From Phocaeicola faecicola (lineage in GTDB: Bacteria > Bacteroidota > Bacteroidia > Bacteroidales > Bacteroidaceae): 34,200 nucleotides of DNA. Positions 23,410 through 32,258 of this stretch are shown here, one piece after another; positions within the stretch are counted from its first letter, which is position 1; each line of letters opens with the position of its first letter. Location of the stretch: the NCBI RefSeq assembly GCF_013618865.1, contig NZ_JABSOE010000055.1:1-34200 (forward strand). The letters are read 5' to 3'. Below the pieces are notes generated by a model, which did not search any database, was not told the origin of the DNA, and saw nothing but the letters and a program-made list of their open reading frames with translations. A program made the translations under genes and the position numbers.

Positions 23410-24489
23410 ATGAAGGAAGAAACAAGCAGAATTCGCATCAAGGATATCGCCCAGCTGGCAGGAGTGTCGGTGGGTACGGTAGACCGTGTCCTGCACGGCC
23501 GGAGTGGGGTTTCGGAGGAAAGCCGCAAGAAAGTGGAGGATATTTTGGCGCAGCTGAATTATCAGCCCAACATGTATGCCAGTGCCCTGGCTTCGAACAA
23601 GCGGTATGTGTTTGCGTGCCTGTTGCCTCTGCATGCTCCCGAAGATTATTGGGCCTTTGTGGTGAACGGCATGAAGCAGGCAGTGGCGGCATTTTCCGAT
23701 TTCAATGTTTCACTGATGATAGAATATTATGACCAGTACGAGTCGGGCTCGTTTGGAGCAGCTGGAAACAAACTGCTGGAGGCGAATCCTGACGGGTTTA
23801 TCCTGGCACCGGCACTGAAGGAGGAGACGGCCCTGCTGACTTCGGCACTGAAGGAAAAGTCCATTCCGTATGTGTTCATCGACTTTAATATTCCGGAACT
23901 GGCTCCGCTGGCATTCTACGGCCAGCATGCGGGACAAAGCGGATGTTTTGCCGCACGTATGATGCGGATGCTGATGGGAGGGCAGACCGAACTGGTGATT
24001 TTCCGTCTGATCAATGAAGGGCGGCTGGGTTCTAACCAGCAGCAGATCCGTGAGGAAGGCTTCTGTTCCTACATGCAGGAACATTGCCCGGAGGTGAAGA
24101 TGTGGAAACTCGACCTGCATGCGAAGCATCCGGAAGAGGCGGAATCTTTGCTGGATGCCTTTTTTGCAGCCCATCCTCAGGTGACTTGCGGAATTGCCTT
24201 CAACTCGAAGGCTTATGTCATCGGAGAATACATGCAGAAGCAGCAGCGTACGGACTTCCGGCTGATGGGATATGACTTGCTGGAACGCAACGAGGTATGC
24301 CTGCGCAACGGGTCGGTCGACTTTATCATTGCCCAGCAGCCCACCGTGCAAGGGTACAGCAGTGTGGAATGTCTGTGCAAGCATCTTGTCCTGAGAAAAA
24401 AAGTGAAAGAGTCCAATTATATGCCGATCAACCTGCTTACGGTAGAGAATATGGATTTTTATCTGGATGCCCACGGCAATAACGATTGA
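23410..24489 (+). CDS. LacI-type transcriptional regulator, probable regulator of the KDG genes
   Basis: From the ATG at 23410 the protein has 359 residues. The LacI helix-turn-helix and hinge are clear (IRIKDIAQLAGVSVGTVDRVL at residues 8-28, then SRKKVEDILAQLNYQPNMYA). The rest is a periplasmic-binding-protein-like sugar sensor (FACLLPLHAPEDYWAFVVNG, PDGFILAPALKEE, PYVFIDFNIPE, RLMGYDLLERN). An in-frame ATG at 23323 exists but lies in the promoter, so it is not used. The position next to kdgK and eda with overlapping promoters suggests it controls them, perhaps in response to KDG or a related sugar acid (inference). Its own promoter is a good TTTG-N18-TATATTTG match. Confidence 0.9.
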   Translation: MKEETSRIRIKDIAQLAGVSVGTVDRVLHGRSGVSEESRKKVEDILAQLNYQPNMYASALASNKRYVFACLLPLHAPEDYWAFVVNGMKQAVAAFSDFNVSLMIEYYDQYESGSFGAAGNKLLEANPDGFILAPALKEETALLTSALKEKSIPYVFIDFNIPELAPLAFYGQHAGQSGCFAARMMRMLMGGQTELVIFRLINEGRLGSNQQQIREEGFCSYMQEHCPEVKMWKLDLHAKHPEEAESLLDAFFAAHPQVTCGIAFNSKAYVIGEYMQKQQRTDFRLMGYDLLERNEVCLRNGSVDFIIAQQPTVQGYSSVECLCKHLVLRKKVKESNYMPINLLTVENMDFYLDAHGNND

Positions 24490-24518
24490 CGGGGATTTTG
24501 CCGGATGGAATGATTGTG

Positions 24519-24551
24519 GAGCCGCCTCTTTGCTGAGTTGCGGCTCTTTTT
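24519..24551 (+). terminator. Intrinsic terminator of the LacI-type gene
   Basis: GAGCCGC (24519-24525) pairs with GCGGCTC (24540-24546), followed by TTTTT. It isolates the regulator from the nqr operon. Confidence 0.85.
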
Positions 24552-24727
24552 GTCGGGCTGCGCTTCTTTTTATAATTAGGTGAAAAAAGTATTGATCTGC
24601 CAATTTGCTTTCTGTACATTGCAAAATCGACCTTTTTAAATCAGGGCCTGAAAGGATTCCCCTTCATTTTAAAGAATTATTTCCGTAATAAGACGGTCGT
24701 TGTTGTGTTTTTCAGCTATTTTTTATT

Positions 24728-24735
24728 TAATTTTG
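24728..24735 (+). promoter_or_regulatory. -7 element for the nqr operon
   Basis: TAATTTTG fits TAnnTTTG, with TTG at 24703-24705 as a loosely spaced -33 candidate. It lies 36 bases upstream of the nqrA start in an A/T-rich stretch. Confidence 0.55.
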
Positions 24736-24771
24736 CACTCAAAATTATAAAACTATTTTTTATAACCCAAT

Positions 24772-26121
24772 ATGGCTAATTTAATTAAATTGCGTAAAGG
24801 TCTTGACATAAACCTGAAAGGTAAAGCTGCCGCAGAAGTTATGTCTGTAAAGGAACCTGGATTCTATGCATTGATTCCGGACGATTTTACAGGAGTGACT
24901 CCTAAAGTTGTGGTTAAGGAACAGGAATATGTAATGGCCGGAGGACCCTTGTTTGTCGACAAGAATCATCCTGAATTGAAATTTGTGTCGCCTGTAAGTG
25001 GCGTGGTAACCAGTGTGGAACGTGGAGCTCGTCGTAAGGTGATGAGTATTACCGTAGAGGCTGCTGCAGAGCAGGACTACGAAGAGTTCGGAAAGAAAGA
25101 CGTTTCAAAAATGTCTGGAGAGCAGGTAAAGGAAGCCTTGCTGAACGGAGGTATGTTTGCTTTCATCAAGCAGCGTCCTTACGATGTAGTGGCTGATCCG
25201 ACAGTGGCTCCGAGAGCTATTTTTGTTTCGGCATTCGACAGCAACCCGCTGGCTCCTGAATTTGAAATGGCACTGAAGGGAGAAGAAGCGAATTTCCAGA
25301 CAGGTCTGGATGCTTTGGCTAAGATGGCCAAAACTTATCTGAGTATCAGCGTGAAGCAGAATGCTGCTGCCCTGACTCAAGCGAAGAATGTGGAAATCAA
25401 TGTGTTTGATGGTCCTCATCCTGCTGGTAACGTAGGTGTGCAGATCAACCACATCGCTCCTGTCAACAAGGGAGAAACGGTATGGACCATTGATCCGCAG
25501 GCAGTTATCTTCATCGGACGTCTGTTCAATACCGGTCACGTAGATATGACCCGCACAGTGGCTGTAACCGGTTCTGAAGTCAAGAAGCCGGCATACTGCA
25601 AACTGAAAGTAGGTGCGTTGCTGACAAATGTGTTTGCCGGTAATGTAAACACTTCTTGCGAACTCCGTTACATCAGCGGTAACGTGCTGACAGGAAAACA
25701 GATCGCTGCAAATGGCTTCCTGGGAGCTTTCCACAGCCAGGTGACTGTAATCCCTGAAGGTAACGACGTACATGAAATGCTGGGATGGATCATGCCTCGT
25801 TTCAATGAATTCAGTACAAGCCGTTCTTATTTCAGCTGGCTGATGGGTAAGAAAGAATATCGTCTGGATGCCCGCATCAAGGGAGGTGAACGTCATATGA
25901 TCATGTCAAATGAATATGACCGTGTACTTCCGATGGACATCATGCCTGAATATCTGATCAAGGCCATTATCGCCGGTGATATTGACCAGATGGAAGCCTT
26001 GGGTATTTATGAAGTAGCTCCGGAAGACTTTGCAATCTGCGAATTCGTCTGCTCTTCGAAGATGGAATTGCAGCGTATTGTGCGTGAAGGACTGGATATG
26101 CTTCGCCGCGAAATGTGCTAA
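24772..26121 (+). CDS. nqrA: Na+-translocating NADH:quinone oxidoreductase subunit A
   Basis: A 449-residue NqrA, the normal length. The N-terminus LIKLRKGLDINLKGKA and the RPYDVVADPTVAPRAIFVSAFDSNPLAPEF segment are typical, as is MLGWIMPRFNEFSTSRSYFSWL near the C-terminal third. NqrA is the peripheral cytoplasmic subunit of the six-subunit complex and holds no redox cofactor. First gene of nqrABCDEF. Codon use is strongly biased (GGT, CGT, AAC), as in highly expressed genes, and unlike the upstream regulator. Confidence 0.96.
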   Translation: MANLIKLRKGLDINLKGKAAAEVMSVKEPGFYALIPDDFTGVTPKVVVKEQEYVMAGGPLFVDKNHPELKFVSPVSGVVTSVERGARRKVMSITVEAAAEQDYEEFGKKDVSKMSGEQVKEALLNGGMFAFIKQRPYDVVADPTVAPRAIFVSAFDSNPLAPEFEMALKGEEANFQTGLDALAKMAKTYLSISVKQNAAALTQAKNVEINVFDGPHPAGNVGVQINHIAPVNKGETVWTIDPQAVIFIGRLFNTGHVDMTRTVAVTGSEVKKPAYCKLKVGALLTNVFAGNVNTSCELRYISGNVLTGKQIAANGFLGAFHSQVTVIPEGNDVHEMLGWIMPRFNEFSTSRSYFSWLMGKKEYRLDARIKGGERHMIMSNEYDRVLPMDIMPEYLIKAIIAGDIDQMEALGIYEVAPEDFAICEFVCSSKMELQRIVREGLDMLRREMC

Positions 26122-26148
26122 TACTAATTCAAAAGATTTTATAAATAA

Positions 26149-27312
26149 ATGAAAGCGTTAAGAAATTATATCGATAAGATAAAGCCAAACTTTGAAGAGG
26201 GAGGCAAATACCAGGCTTTCCGTTCTGTATTCGATGGTTTCGAAACATTCCTGTTTGTTCCGAATACAACTTCAAAGACTGGTACGCATATTCACGATGC
26301 GATTGACAGCAAGCGCATCATGTCGCTGGTAGTAATTGCACTGATTCCGGCGCTGCTGTTCGGTATGTATAATGTGGGTTACCAGCATTATCTGGCTGCT
26401 GGAGTTGAAGGCAGCTTTATTGAAAAGTTTGTATATGGTTTCCTGGCTGTATTGCCTAAGATCGTAGTATCTTATGTAGTAGGTCTGGGTATTGAGTTCG
26501 TAGTGGCTCAGTGGAAGAAGGAAGAAATTCAGGAAGGTTTCCTGGTTTCTGGTATGCTGATTCCGATGATTGTGCCGGTTGACTGTCCGTTGTGGATGCT
26601 GGCTGTAGCTACTGCCTTCTCTGTAATTTTTGCAAAAGAAGTATTCGGTGGAACCGGTATGAATATCTTCAACCCGGCATTGATTACTCGTGCATTCCTG
26701 TTCTTCGCTTATCCGACAAAGATGTCTGGTGATGCTGTATGGGTATCAGGTGACAGCATCTGTGGTCTGGGCAAGACAGTGGACGGACTGACTGCTGCAA
26801 CTCCTCTGGGTATTGCAAAGGTGGCTGAATGCCCTGATTTCTCACTGGATATGGTTACCGGATTTATCCCGGGATCAATCGGTGAAACCAGTGTCATTGC
26901 CATTGCCATCGGTGCGGTTATTCTGTTGTGGTCTGGTGTTGCCAGCTGGAAGACAATGCTTTCTGTATTCGTAGGTGGTGCATTCATGGGATGGGTATTC
27001 AATACTATCGGTCCTGATACTGCCATTGCTCACATGCCTTGGTACCAGCATCTGTGCTTGGGCGGTTTCTGCTTTGGTGCTGTATTCATGGCTACTGACC
27101 CTGTTACTTCTTCACGTACAGAAAACGGTAAGTTTGTATATGGTTTCCTGATCGGTGCCATGGCAATCATTATCCGTGTGCTGAACCCGGGTTATCCAGA
27201 AGGTATGATGTTGGCTATCCTGCTGATGAATATCTTCGCTCCCCTGATCGACTACGTGGTAGTTCAGGGAAATATTTCTCGTCGTGCAAAACGTGCTATG
27301 TCTAACAAATAA
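26149..27312 (+). CDS. nqrB: Na+-translocating NADH:quinone oxidoreductase subunit B
   Basis: A 387-residue integral membrane protein with about 8-10 helices, related to RnfD. It includes SGMLIPMIVPVDCPLWMLAVATAF, GGTGMNIFNPALITRAFLFFAYP and TGFIPGSIGETS. The covalent FMN threonine is expected in VDGLTAATPL (Thr218), where many homologues have SGAT. It also binds riboflavin and forms part of the sodium channel and quinone site. It begins 27 bases after nqrA. Confidence 0.95.
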   Translation: MKALRNYIDKIKPNFEEGGKYQAFRSVFDGFETFLFVPNTTSKTGTHIHDAIDSKRIMSLVVIALIPALLFGMYNVGYQHYLAAGVEGSFIEKFVYGFLAVLPKIVVSYVVGLGIEFVVAQWKKEEIQEGFLVSGMLIPMIVPVDCPLWMLAVATAFSVIFAKEVFGGTGMNIFNPALITRAFLFFAYPTKMSGDAVWVSGDSICGLGKTVDGLTAATPLGIAKVAECPDFSLDMVTGFIPGSIGETSVIAIAIGAVILLWSGVASWKTMLSVFVGGAFMGWVFNTIGPDTAIAHMPWYQHLCLGGFCFGAVFMATDPVTSSRTENGKFVYGFLIGAMAIIIRVLNPGYPEGMMLAILLMNIFAPLIDYVVVQGNISRRAKRAMSNK

Positions 27313-27326
27313 AAACCGAATATACA

Positions 27327-28007
27327 ATGAATACTAATAGTAACTCATATACTATCATTTATGCTTCGGTAATGGTTGTTATCGTAGCATTCCTGTTGGC
27401 CTTCGTCAATTCTTCTTTGCGTGACCTGCAGGGTAAGAATGTGGAACTTGACACTAAAAAGCAGATCCTTTCTTCTTTGGGAATCAAGAATGTACAGGAT
27501 GCAGCTGCTGAGTTTGCAAAGGTGGTGAAGGCGGATATGGTGGTTGCCGAAGACGGTACACTGACTCCGTACGAAGGTGCTTTCGTTACTTCTTTCGAAA
27601 AAGAATACAAGGAAAATGGCCGTGCTCATCTGTTCGTTTGCGAAATCGATGGTCAGACCAAATACATCATCCCGGTTTACGGTGCGGGTCTTTGGGGCGC
27701 TATCTGGGGCTATGTAGCATTGAATGAAGATAAGAATACTGTTTACGGTACTTATTTCTCTCACGCTTCTGAAACTCCGGGTCTGGGTGCTGAAATCGCT
27801 TCTGAACATTTCCAGAGCGAGTTCAAGGACAAGAACGTACTGGAAGACGGTGCCATTGCACTGGGCGTTGTGAAAAACGGTAAGGTAGAAAAACCTGAAT
27901 ATCAGGTGGACGGTATCTCTGGTGGTACCATCACTTCTGTAGCTGTGGACGCCATGCTGAAGAGCTGCATGGGACAGTATACCAAATTTTTAACTGCTAA
28001 CGAATAA
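27327..28007 (+). CDS. nqrC: Na+-translocating NADH:quinone oxidoreductase subunit C
   Basis: A 226-residue protein with one N-terminal membrane helix (about 9-29) and a periplasmic FMN-binding domain. PVYGAGLWGAIWGYVALNED (116-135), SETPGLGAEIA (148-158) and the FMN attachment motif DGISGGT (195-201, with Thr201 as the bonded residue) are intact. It passes electrons toward NqrB. It begins 14 bases after nqrB. Confidence 0.95.
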   Translation: MNTNSNSYTIIYASVMVVIVAFLLAFVNSSLRDLQGKNVELDTKKQILSSLGIKNVQDAAAEFAKVVKADMVVAEDGTLTPYEGAFVTSFEKEYKENGRAHLFVCEIDGQTKYIIPVYGAGLWGAIWGYVALNEDKNTVYGTYFSHASETPGLGAEIASEHFQSEFKDKNVLEDGAIALGVVKNGKVEKPEYQVDGISGGTITSVAVDAMLKSCMGQYTKFLTANE

Positions 28008-28010
28008 TTT

Positions 28011-28017
28011 AAGGAGG
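28011..28017 (+). promoter_or_regulatory. Strong Shine-Dalgarno for nqrD
   Basis: AAGGAGG at 28011-28017, ten bases before the ATG at 28028. Strong sites of this kind are rare in this genome group. Confidence 0.7.
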
Positions 28018-28027
28018 AGATAATAAG

Positions 28028-28663
28028 ATGGGAAGTTTATTTTCAGCTAAAAACAGAGAAGTATTTTCTACTCCGTTAGGTTTGAACAACCCGGTTACTG
28101 TGCAGGTATTGGGTATCTGTTCTGCATTGGCCGTTACTTCAAAACTGGAGCCGGCTATCGTGATGGGTCTTTCTGTAACAATCATTACTGCTTTCTCAAA
28201 CGTGGTAATCTCTCTGTTGCGTAAGACAGTGCCTAACCGTATCCGTATCATCGTGCAGCTGGTAGTTGTGGCTGCGCTGGTAACCATTGTAAGTGAACTG
28301 CTGAAGGCTTTTGCTTATGACGTAAGTGTACAGCTTTCAGTTTACGTAGGTCTGATCATTACCAATTGTATCCTGATGGGACGTCTGGAAGCCTTTGCCA
28401 TGGCCAATGGTCCGTGGGAATCTTGTCTGGACGGTATCGGAAACGGTCTGGGATATGCAAAGATTCTGGTAATTGTTGCGTTCTTCCGTGAATTGCTTGG
28501 CTCAGGAACCTTGCTGGGATTCAATATCCTGAACTACGATTTCATGAAGGAAATCGGTTATGTGAACAACGGTCTGATGCTGATGCCGCCGATGGCACTG
28601 ATCATCTGCGCTTGTCTGATTTGGTATCAGCGTGCGAAACATAAAGAATTGCAAGAAAAGTAA
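28028..28663 (+). CDS. nqrD: Na+-translocating NADH:quinone oxidoreductase subunit D
   Basis: A 211-residue membrane protein with six predicted helices, homologous to RnfE. Its two cysteines that bind the intramembrane iron-sulfur cluster with NqrE are seen as Cys31 (QVLGICSALAV) and Cys114 (IITNCILMGR), close to the Vibrio positions (29 and 112). GNGLGYAKILVIVAFFRELLGSGTL is the usual C-terminal signature. A strong Shine-Dalgarno precedes the start, unusual in this group. Confidence 0.95.
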   Translation: MGSLFSAKNREVFSTPLGLNNPVTVQVLGICSALAVTSKLEPAIVMGLSVTIITAFSNVVISLLRKTVPNRIRIIVQLVVVAALVTIVSELLKAFAYDVSVQLSVYVGLIITNCILMGRLEAFAMANGPWESCLDGIGNGLGYAKILVIVAFFRELLGSGTLLGFNILNYDFMKEIGYVNNGLMLMPPMALIICACLIWYQRAKHKELQEK

Positions 28664-28685
28664 TCACTAAATAGAACAAAAGAAA

Positions 28686-29309
28686 ATGGAACATTTATTA
28701 AGTTTGTTTGTCCGTTCAATTTTTGTGGACAATATGATTTTTGCATTCTTCCTGGGTATGTGTTCATACTTGGCTGTTTCGAAGAATGTGAAGACTGCGC
28801 TTGGTCTGGGTATCGCCGTAACGTTCGTATTGGTGGTTACACTGCCTGTAAACTACCTGTTGCAGACAAAGGTGCTGGCTGCCGACGGTATCTTGGGTAT
28901 TGATTTGAGCTTTTTGAGTTTTATCCTCTTTATTGCCGTAATTGCTGCAATCGTACAGCTGGTGGAAATGATCGTGGAACGATTCAGCCCGTCTCTGTAT
29001 GCTTCTTTGGGTATTTTCTTGCCGTTGATCGCTGTAAACTGTGCTATCATGGGTGCGTCTCTGTTCATGCAGCAGCGTATCGGACTGAGTGCTTCTGATC
29101 CTAAGTTTATCGGAGGTATCGGTGATGCCATTGCATATGCACTGGGTTCTGGTCTTGGCTGGTTGCTGGCTATCGTAGGTCTGGCTGCCATTCGCGAAAA
29201 GATGGCTTACTCGGATGTGCCTGCTCCGTTGAAAGGACTGGGTATCACATTTATCACTGTAGGCTTGATGGCAATGGCATTTATGTGTTTCTCTGGTTTG
29301 AATATCTAA
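28686..29309 (+). CDS. nqrE: Na+-translocating NADH:quinone oxidoreductase subunit E
   Basis: A 207-residue membrane protein homologous to NqrD but in opposite topology. It supplies the partner cysteines Cys26 ([11 protein letters not shown]) and Cys119 (IAVNCAIMG) for the iron-sulfur cluster at the NqrD/NqrE interface. [21 protein letters not shown] and [19 protein letters not shown] are characteristic. It begins 22 bases after nqrD. Confidence 0.95.
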   Translation: MEHLLSLFVRSIFVDNMIFAFFLGMCSYLAVSKNVKTALGLGIAVTFVLVVTLPVNYLLQTKVLAADGILGIDLSFLSFILFIAVIAAIVQLVEMIVERFSPSLYASLGIFLPLIAVNCAIMGASLFMQQRIGLSASDPKFIGGIGDAIAYALGSGLGWLLAIVGLAAIREKMAYSDVPAPLKGLGITFITVGLMAMAFMCFSGLNI

Positions 29310-29328
29310 TTAAGAAAGGAATAAGACA

Positions 29329-30603
29329 ATGGATATGAATTTTATTTTAGCAAGCATTGGAGTATTCCTGGTGACTATTCTGGTGCTGGTCGTTATCCTG
29401 TTGGTTGCCAAGAATTTCTTGGTAGCATCGGGTAAGGTGAAACTGACTGTAAACGGTGAAAACCAGTTGGAAGTGGAGTCGGGTTCGACACTGCTGAATA
29501 CATTGGCTGTAAACAACGTGTTCTTGCCTTCTGCTTGTGGTGGTAAGGGTTCTTGCGGTCAGTGTAAATGTCAGGTAGTAGAAGGTGGTGGTGAAATCCT
29601 GCCTTCTGAGGTGAGTCATTTCAGCCGTAAGCAGCAGAAAGACCACTGGCGTCTGGGATGTCAGGTGAAAGTGAAAGGAGATATGGCAATCAAGGTTCCT
29701 GAATCTGTAATGGGTGTGAAGGAATGGGAATGCGAGGTTATCTCTAACAAGAACGTGGCAACCTTTATCAAGGAGTTCATTGTGGCTCTGCCTAAGGGTG
29801 AACACATGGACTTTATCCCGGGATCTTATGCACAGATCAAGATTCCTAAATATGAAATGGATTACAACAAGGATATCGATAAGGATCTGATCGGTCCGGA
29901 ATATCTGCCGGCATGGGAAAAATTCGGTTTGTTTGGCTTGAAGTGTAAGAACGAAGAGGAAACTATCCGCGCTTACTCTATGGCTAACTATCCTGCAGAA
30001 GGTGACCGTATCATGCTGACGGTACGTATCGCTACTCCTCCGTTCAAGCCGAAAGATCAGGGTCCTGGATTTATGGATGTAATGCCGGGTATCGCTTCTT
30101 CTTATATCTTTACGCTGAAACCGGGTGACAAGGTAATCATGAGTGGTCCTTATGGAGATTTCCATCCTATCTTCGATTCTAAGAAGGAAATGATGTGGGT
30201 AGGTGGTGGTGCCGGTATGGCTCCGTTACGTGCTCAGATCATGCACATGACCAAGACTCTGAAGACTACAGACCGTAAGATGTCTTACTTCTACGGTGCA
30301 CGTGCGCTGAACGAAGTGTTCTATCTGGAAGACTTCCTGCAGTTGGAAAAAGAATTCCCTAACTTCTCATTCCACTTGGCACTCGACCGTCCGGATCCGG
30401 CAGCTGATGCTGCAGGAGTAAAATATACTCCGGGATTCGTTCATCAGGTAATCTATGAAACTTATTTGAAGAATCATGAGGCTCCTGAAGACATTGAATA
30501 CTACATGTGTGGTCCTGGACCGATGTCTAAAGCTGTAGTAAACATGCTGGATAGTCTGGGTGTTGAACCTTCTTCTATCATGTATGATAACTTCGGTGGA
30601 TAA
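29329..30603 (+). CDS. nqrF: Na+-translocating NADH:quinone oxidoreductase subunit F
   Basis: A 424-residue NADH-oxidising subunit. It has an N-terminal membrane helix (about 5-28), then a ferredoxin domain whose four cluster cysteines are Cys70, 76, 79 and 111 (CGGKGSCGQC, then LGCQV), the same numbering as in the Vibrio enzyme, which supports the ATG at 29329 over the one at 29335. The FAD-binding RAYSMANYP and NADH-binding GGGAGMAPLRAQ and YMCGPGPMS motifs follow. It accepts electrons from NADH and starts the chain to ubiquinone or menaquinone. Last gene of the operon, followed by a strong terminator. Confidence 0.96.
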   Translation: MDMNFILASIGVFLVTILVLVVILLVAKNFLVASGKVKLTVNGENQLEVESGSTLLNTLAVNNVFLPSACGGKGSCGQCKCQVVEGGGEILPSEVSHFSRKQQKDHWRLGCQVKVKGDMAIKVPESVMGVKEWECEVISNKNVATFIKEFIVALPKGEHMDFIPGSYAQIKIPKYEMDYNKDIDKDLIGPEYLPAWEKFGLFGLKCKNEEETIRAYSMANYPAEGDRIMLTVRIATPPFKPKDQGPGFMDVMPGIASSYIFTLKPGDKVIMSGPYGDFHPIFDSKKEMMWVGGGAGMAPLRAQIMHMTKTLKTTDRKMSYFYGARALNEVFYLEDFLQLEKEFPNFSFHLALDRPDPAADAAGVKYTPGFVHQVIYETYLKNHEAPEDIEYYMCGPGPMSKAVVNMLDSLGVEPSSIMYDNFGG

Positions 30604-30625
30604 GTTTAATACTTAATTATAGTGT

Positions 30626-30661
30626 AGGTGGGTACATCGTAAGGTGTACCCACCTTTTTTT
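30626..30661 (+). terminator. Intrinsic terminator of the nqr operon
   Basis: A perfect 11-base stem (AGGTGGGTACA at 30626-30636, TGTACCCACCT at 30645-30655), an 8-base loop and a T-run. Confidence 0.93.
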
Positions 30662-30779
30662 ATATACAAAATGTCGTTTCAATGAGTGTGTTTTTGCGAT
30701 TCTGATATTGCATTTTGGTTTCTATTTTGTTAAATGTGTAAAAAAATGCTCTTTTTTCTCTCTTAAATAGTTCTTTTGT

Positions 30780-30810
30780 TTTGCATTTTAAAATAAAAGC
30801 AGTATATTTG
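30780..30810 (+). promoter_or_regulatory. Near-consensus Bacteroidetes promoter
   Basis: TTTG at 30780-30783, 19-base spacer, TATATTTG at 30803-30810. Immediately after it is a perfect 12-base palindrome, AAGCTCGAGCTT (30822-30833), near the expected transcript start. The leader also repeats AGTTTTTAGG twice (30863-30872, 30877-30886) just before the start codon. Confidence 0.75.
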
Positions 30811-30889
30811 TACTCGAAATGAAGCTCGAGCTTAATTAAGGTATTTAGATTGAATTAGATTTAGTTTTTAGGTAAAAGTTTTTAGGATT

Positions 30890-31261
30890 ATGAAAAAGAT
30901 TGTATTTACATTGTTGATGGGATTGGTGTGTGTATCTGCTACGTATGCAAACGGTGAAAAGGAAACTGCCGCAAAGTGGGACGGATCAATCAACAAAACA
31001 AAATTGACTAAATATTTGCAGTTGTCGTCTAACCAGCACCAGGAAGTGGCTGATATTTGTGATTACTTCCAGCAGCAGATGAGACTTGCCAACAATGCTA
31101 AGAAAGACAATGATGTAAAGGTGCGTAATGCGGTTTACGGAAATTTGAAGCTGATGAAACAGACTTTGAACGAAAAGCAGTATTCTGACTATCTTCGTCT
31201 GATGGCATTGACGCTGCGCAACAAAGGAATCAGCGTAGAGAAAATGGACGCTGCAAAATAA
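30890..31261 (+). CDS. Small secreted alpha-helical protein, unknown function
   Basis: A 123-residue protein with a signal peptide (MKKIVFTLLMGLVCVSATYA, cleavage before NGE). The mature part is about 100 residues, lysine- and glutamine-rich, and predicted all-helical (LTKYLQLSSNQHQEVADICDYFQQQMRLA, then VYGNLKLMKQTLNEKQYSDYLRLMALTL). The pattern of an N-terminal helix followed by a helical hairpin loosely recalls Spy/CpxP-type periplasmic proteins, but the LTxxQ motif is not there, so I do not assign it. It has one of the best promoters in the window, which suggests strong expression. Confidence 0.8.
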   Translation: MKKIVFTLLMGLVCVSATYANGEKETAAKWDGSINKTKLTKYLQLSSNQHQEVADICDYFQQQMRLANNAKKDNDVKVRNAVYGNLKLMKQTLNEKQYSDYLRLMALTLRNKGISVEKMDAAK

Positions 31262-31291
31262 TTGACGCAAATACTTGCATGAGATTATATG

Positions 31292-31326
31292 AAAGAGATT
31301 TCCCGGCAGGGGAGTCTCTTTTTTTT
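31292..31326 (+). terminator. Intrinsic terminator after the small secreted gene
   Basis: AAGAGATTTCCC and GGGGAGTCTCTT form an imperfect stem around GGCA, followed by a run of T to 31326. Confidence 0.75.
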
Positions 31327-31441
31327 GTTTCTCTGCCTTCCTTCTGCCCGGTGGGTCTCATTTTTTCTTTGCTTTCATGCAGTGAATGCTTTCTGTGTTC
31401 ATTTTACTATCAAAGAAGAAACAGTAATAAGATCTGAAATT

Positions 31442-32170
31442 ATGATGAAACATTGGCTTAGATATTGTCTGGCAGGATTGATGGGTATATTTGTCATGTC
31501 CTGCAGCGAGGACGAGGGATATTCAATCGGAGATATTGGCATCGACCTGGCTACGGTGCACGTAGAGGGAGATGGGGTCTATACCTTCTCAGGGGATACA
31601 TGGGGAACGATGTATCCTGCGGTCCCGTTGTTTGTGGGGTATAATCTGGTAGAAGGACAGCGTGCTTTCCTGAGGTTTAATCCTTTGTATGATAATTACG
31701 GTGGATATGATGTGGGCATCAAGGTGGAAGCAATCCGTCCGGTGCTGACCAAATCAGTTGAACAGGTAAACGAGGAAAATGAGGAGGAGTTTGGCAACCA
31801 TCCGGCTTATCTGGATGAATTGTGGATATCCGGAGGCTATCTCAATGTGCAGTTCTATCAGAAGTTGCCGGTAAAAGCAAAACACAGGGTCAGTCTGGTT
31901 TATCGGGGAGAGGCTCCTCAGCTGGATGAAGATGGATATATTTGTCTGGAATACCGGTATAATACTTATGGGGATACTTTAAGTAATTCGGTGGCCAAGG
32001 AGATGGTTTGCTACAATCTGAATACACTGCCCATGAATGACGCGAAAGGAATCAAATTGCAGGTAGATGACGCGAAGTGCGGAAAAACGACTTTGGTCTT
32101 CGAAAAAAAGAATGATTCTCAAGAGGCAGGTACCAAGCTGATTGGGGCATTTGAAAACAAAATCTGGTAA
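31442..32170 (+). CDS. NigD-like lipoprotein
   Basis: A 242-residue lipoprotein: the signal MMKHWLRYCLAGLMGIFVMSC places the lipidated cysteine at residue 21. The mature part has the NigD layout, with an N-terminal OB-like segment (GDIGIDLATVHVEGDGVYTFSGDTWGTMYPA, then GQRAFLRFNPLYDNYGGYDVGIKVEAI) and a C-terminal beta-sandwich (GGYLNVQFYQKLPVKAKHRVSLVYRGE, then YICLEYRYNTYGDT). NigD-like proteins are widespread envelope lipoproteins of unknown function in Bacteroides. An in-frame ATG at 31289 lies within the preceding terminator and is not used. No clear promoter is seen in the 115 bases between that terminator and the gene. Confidence 0.85.
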   Translation: MMKHWLRYCLAGLMGIFVMSCSEDEGYSIGDIGIDLATVHVEGDGVYTFSGDTWGTMYPAVPLFVGYNLVEGQRAFLRFNPLYDNYGGYDVGIKVEAIRPVLTKSVEQVNEENEEEFGNHPAYLDELWISGGYLNVQFYQKLPVKAKHRVSLVYRGEAPQLDEDGYICLEYRYNTYGDTLSNSVAKEMVCYNLNTLPMNDAKGIKLQVDDAKCGKTTLVFEKKNDSQEAGTKLIGAFENKIW

Positions 32171-32196
32171 TATTTGTGAAGCGATAGCTGCATGCC

Positions 32197-32232
32197 GCCG
32201 GATGGATTGCTGAATCCGTCCGGCGTTTTTTT
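32197..32232 (+). terminator. Intrinsic terminator of the NigD-like gene
   Basis: GCCGGATGGATT (32197-32208) pairs with AATCCGTCCGGC (32213-32224) with one G-T pair, followed by seven T. Confidence 0.9.
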
Positions 32233-32258
32233 GTAATGTCACATCTTCTGTACGTTTG

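Noticed and set aside
23710..24624. Minus-strand open frame of 304 codons
   Set aside because: Antisense to the LacI-type regulator and reading through its terminator; no family resemblance.
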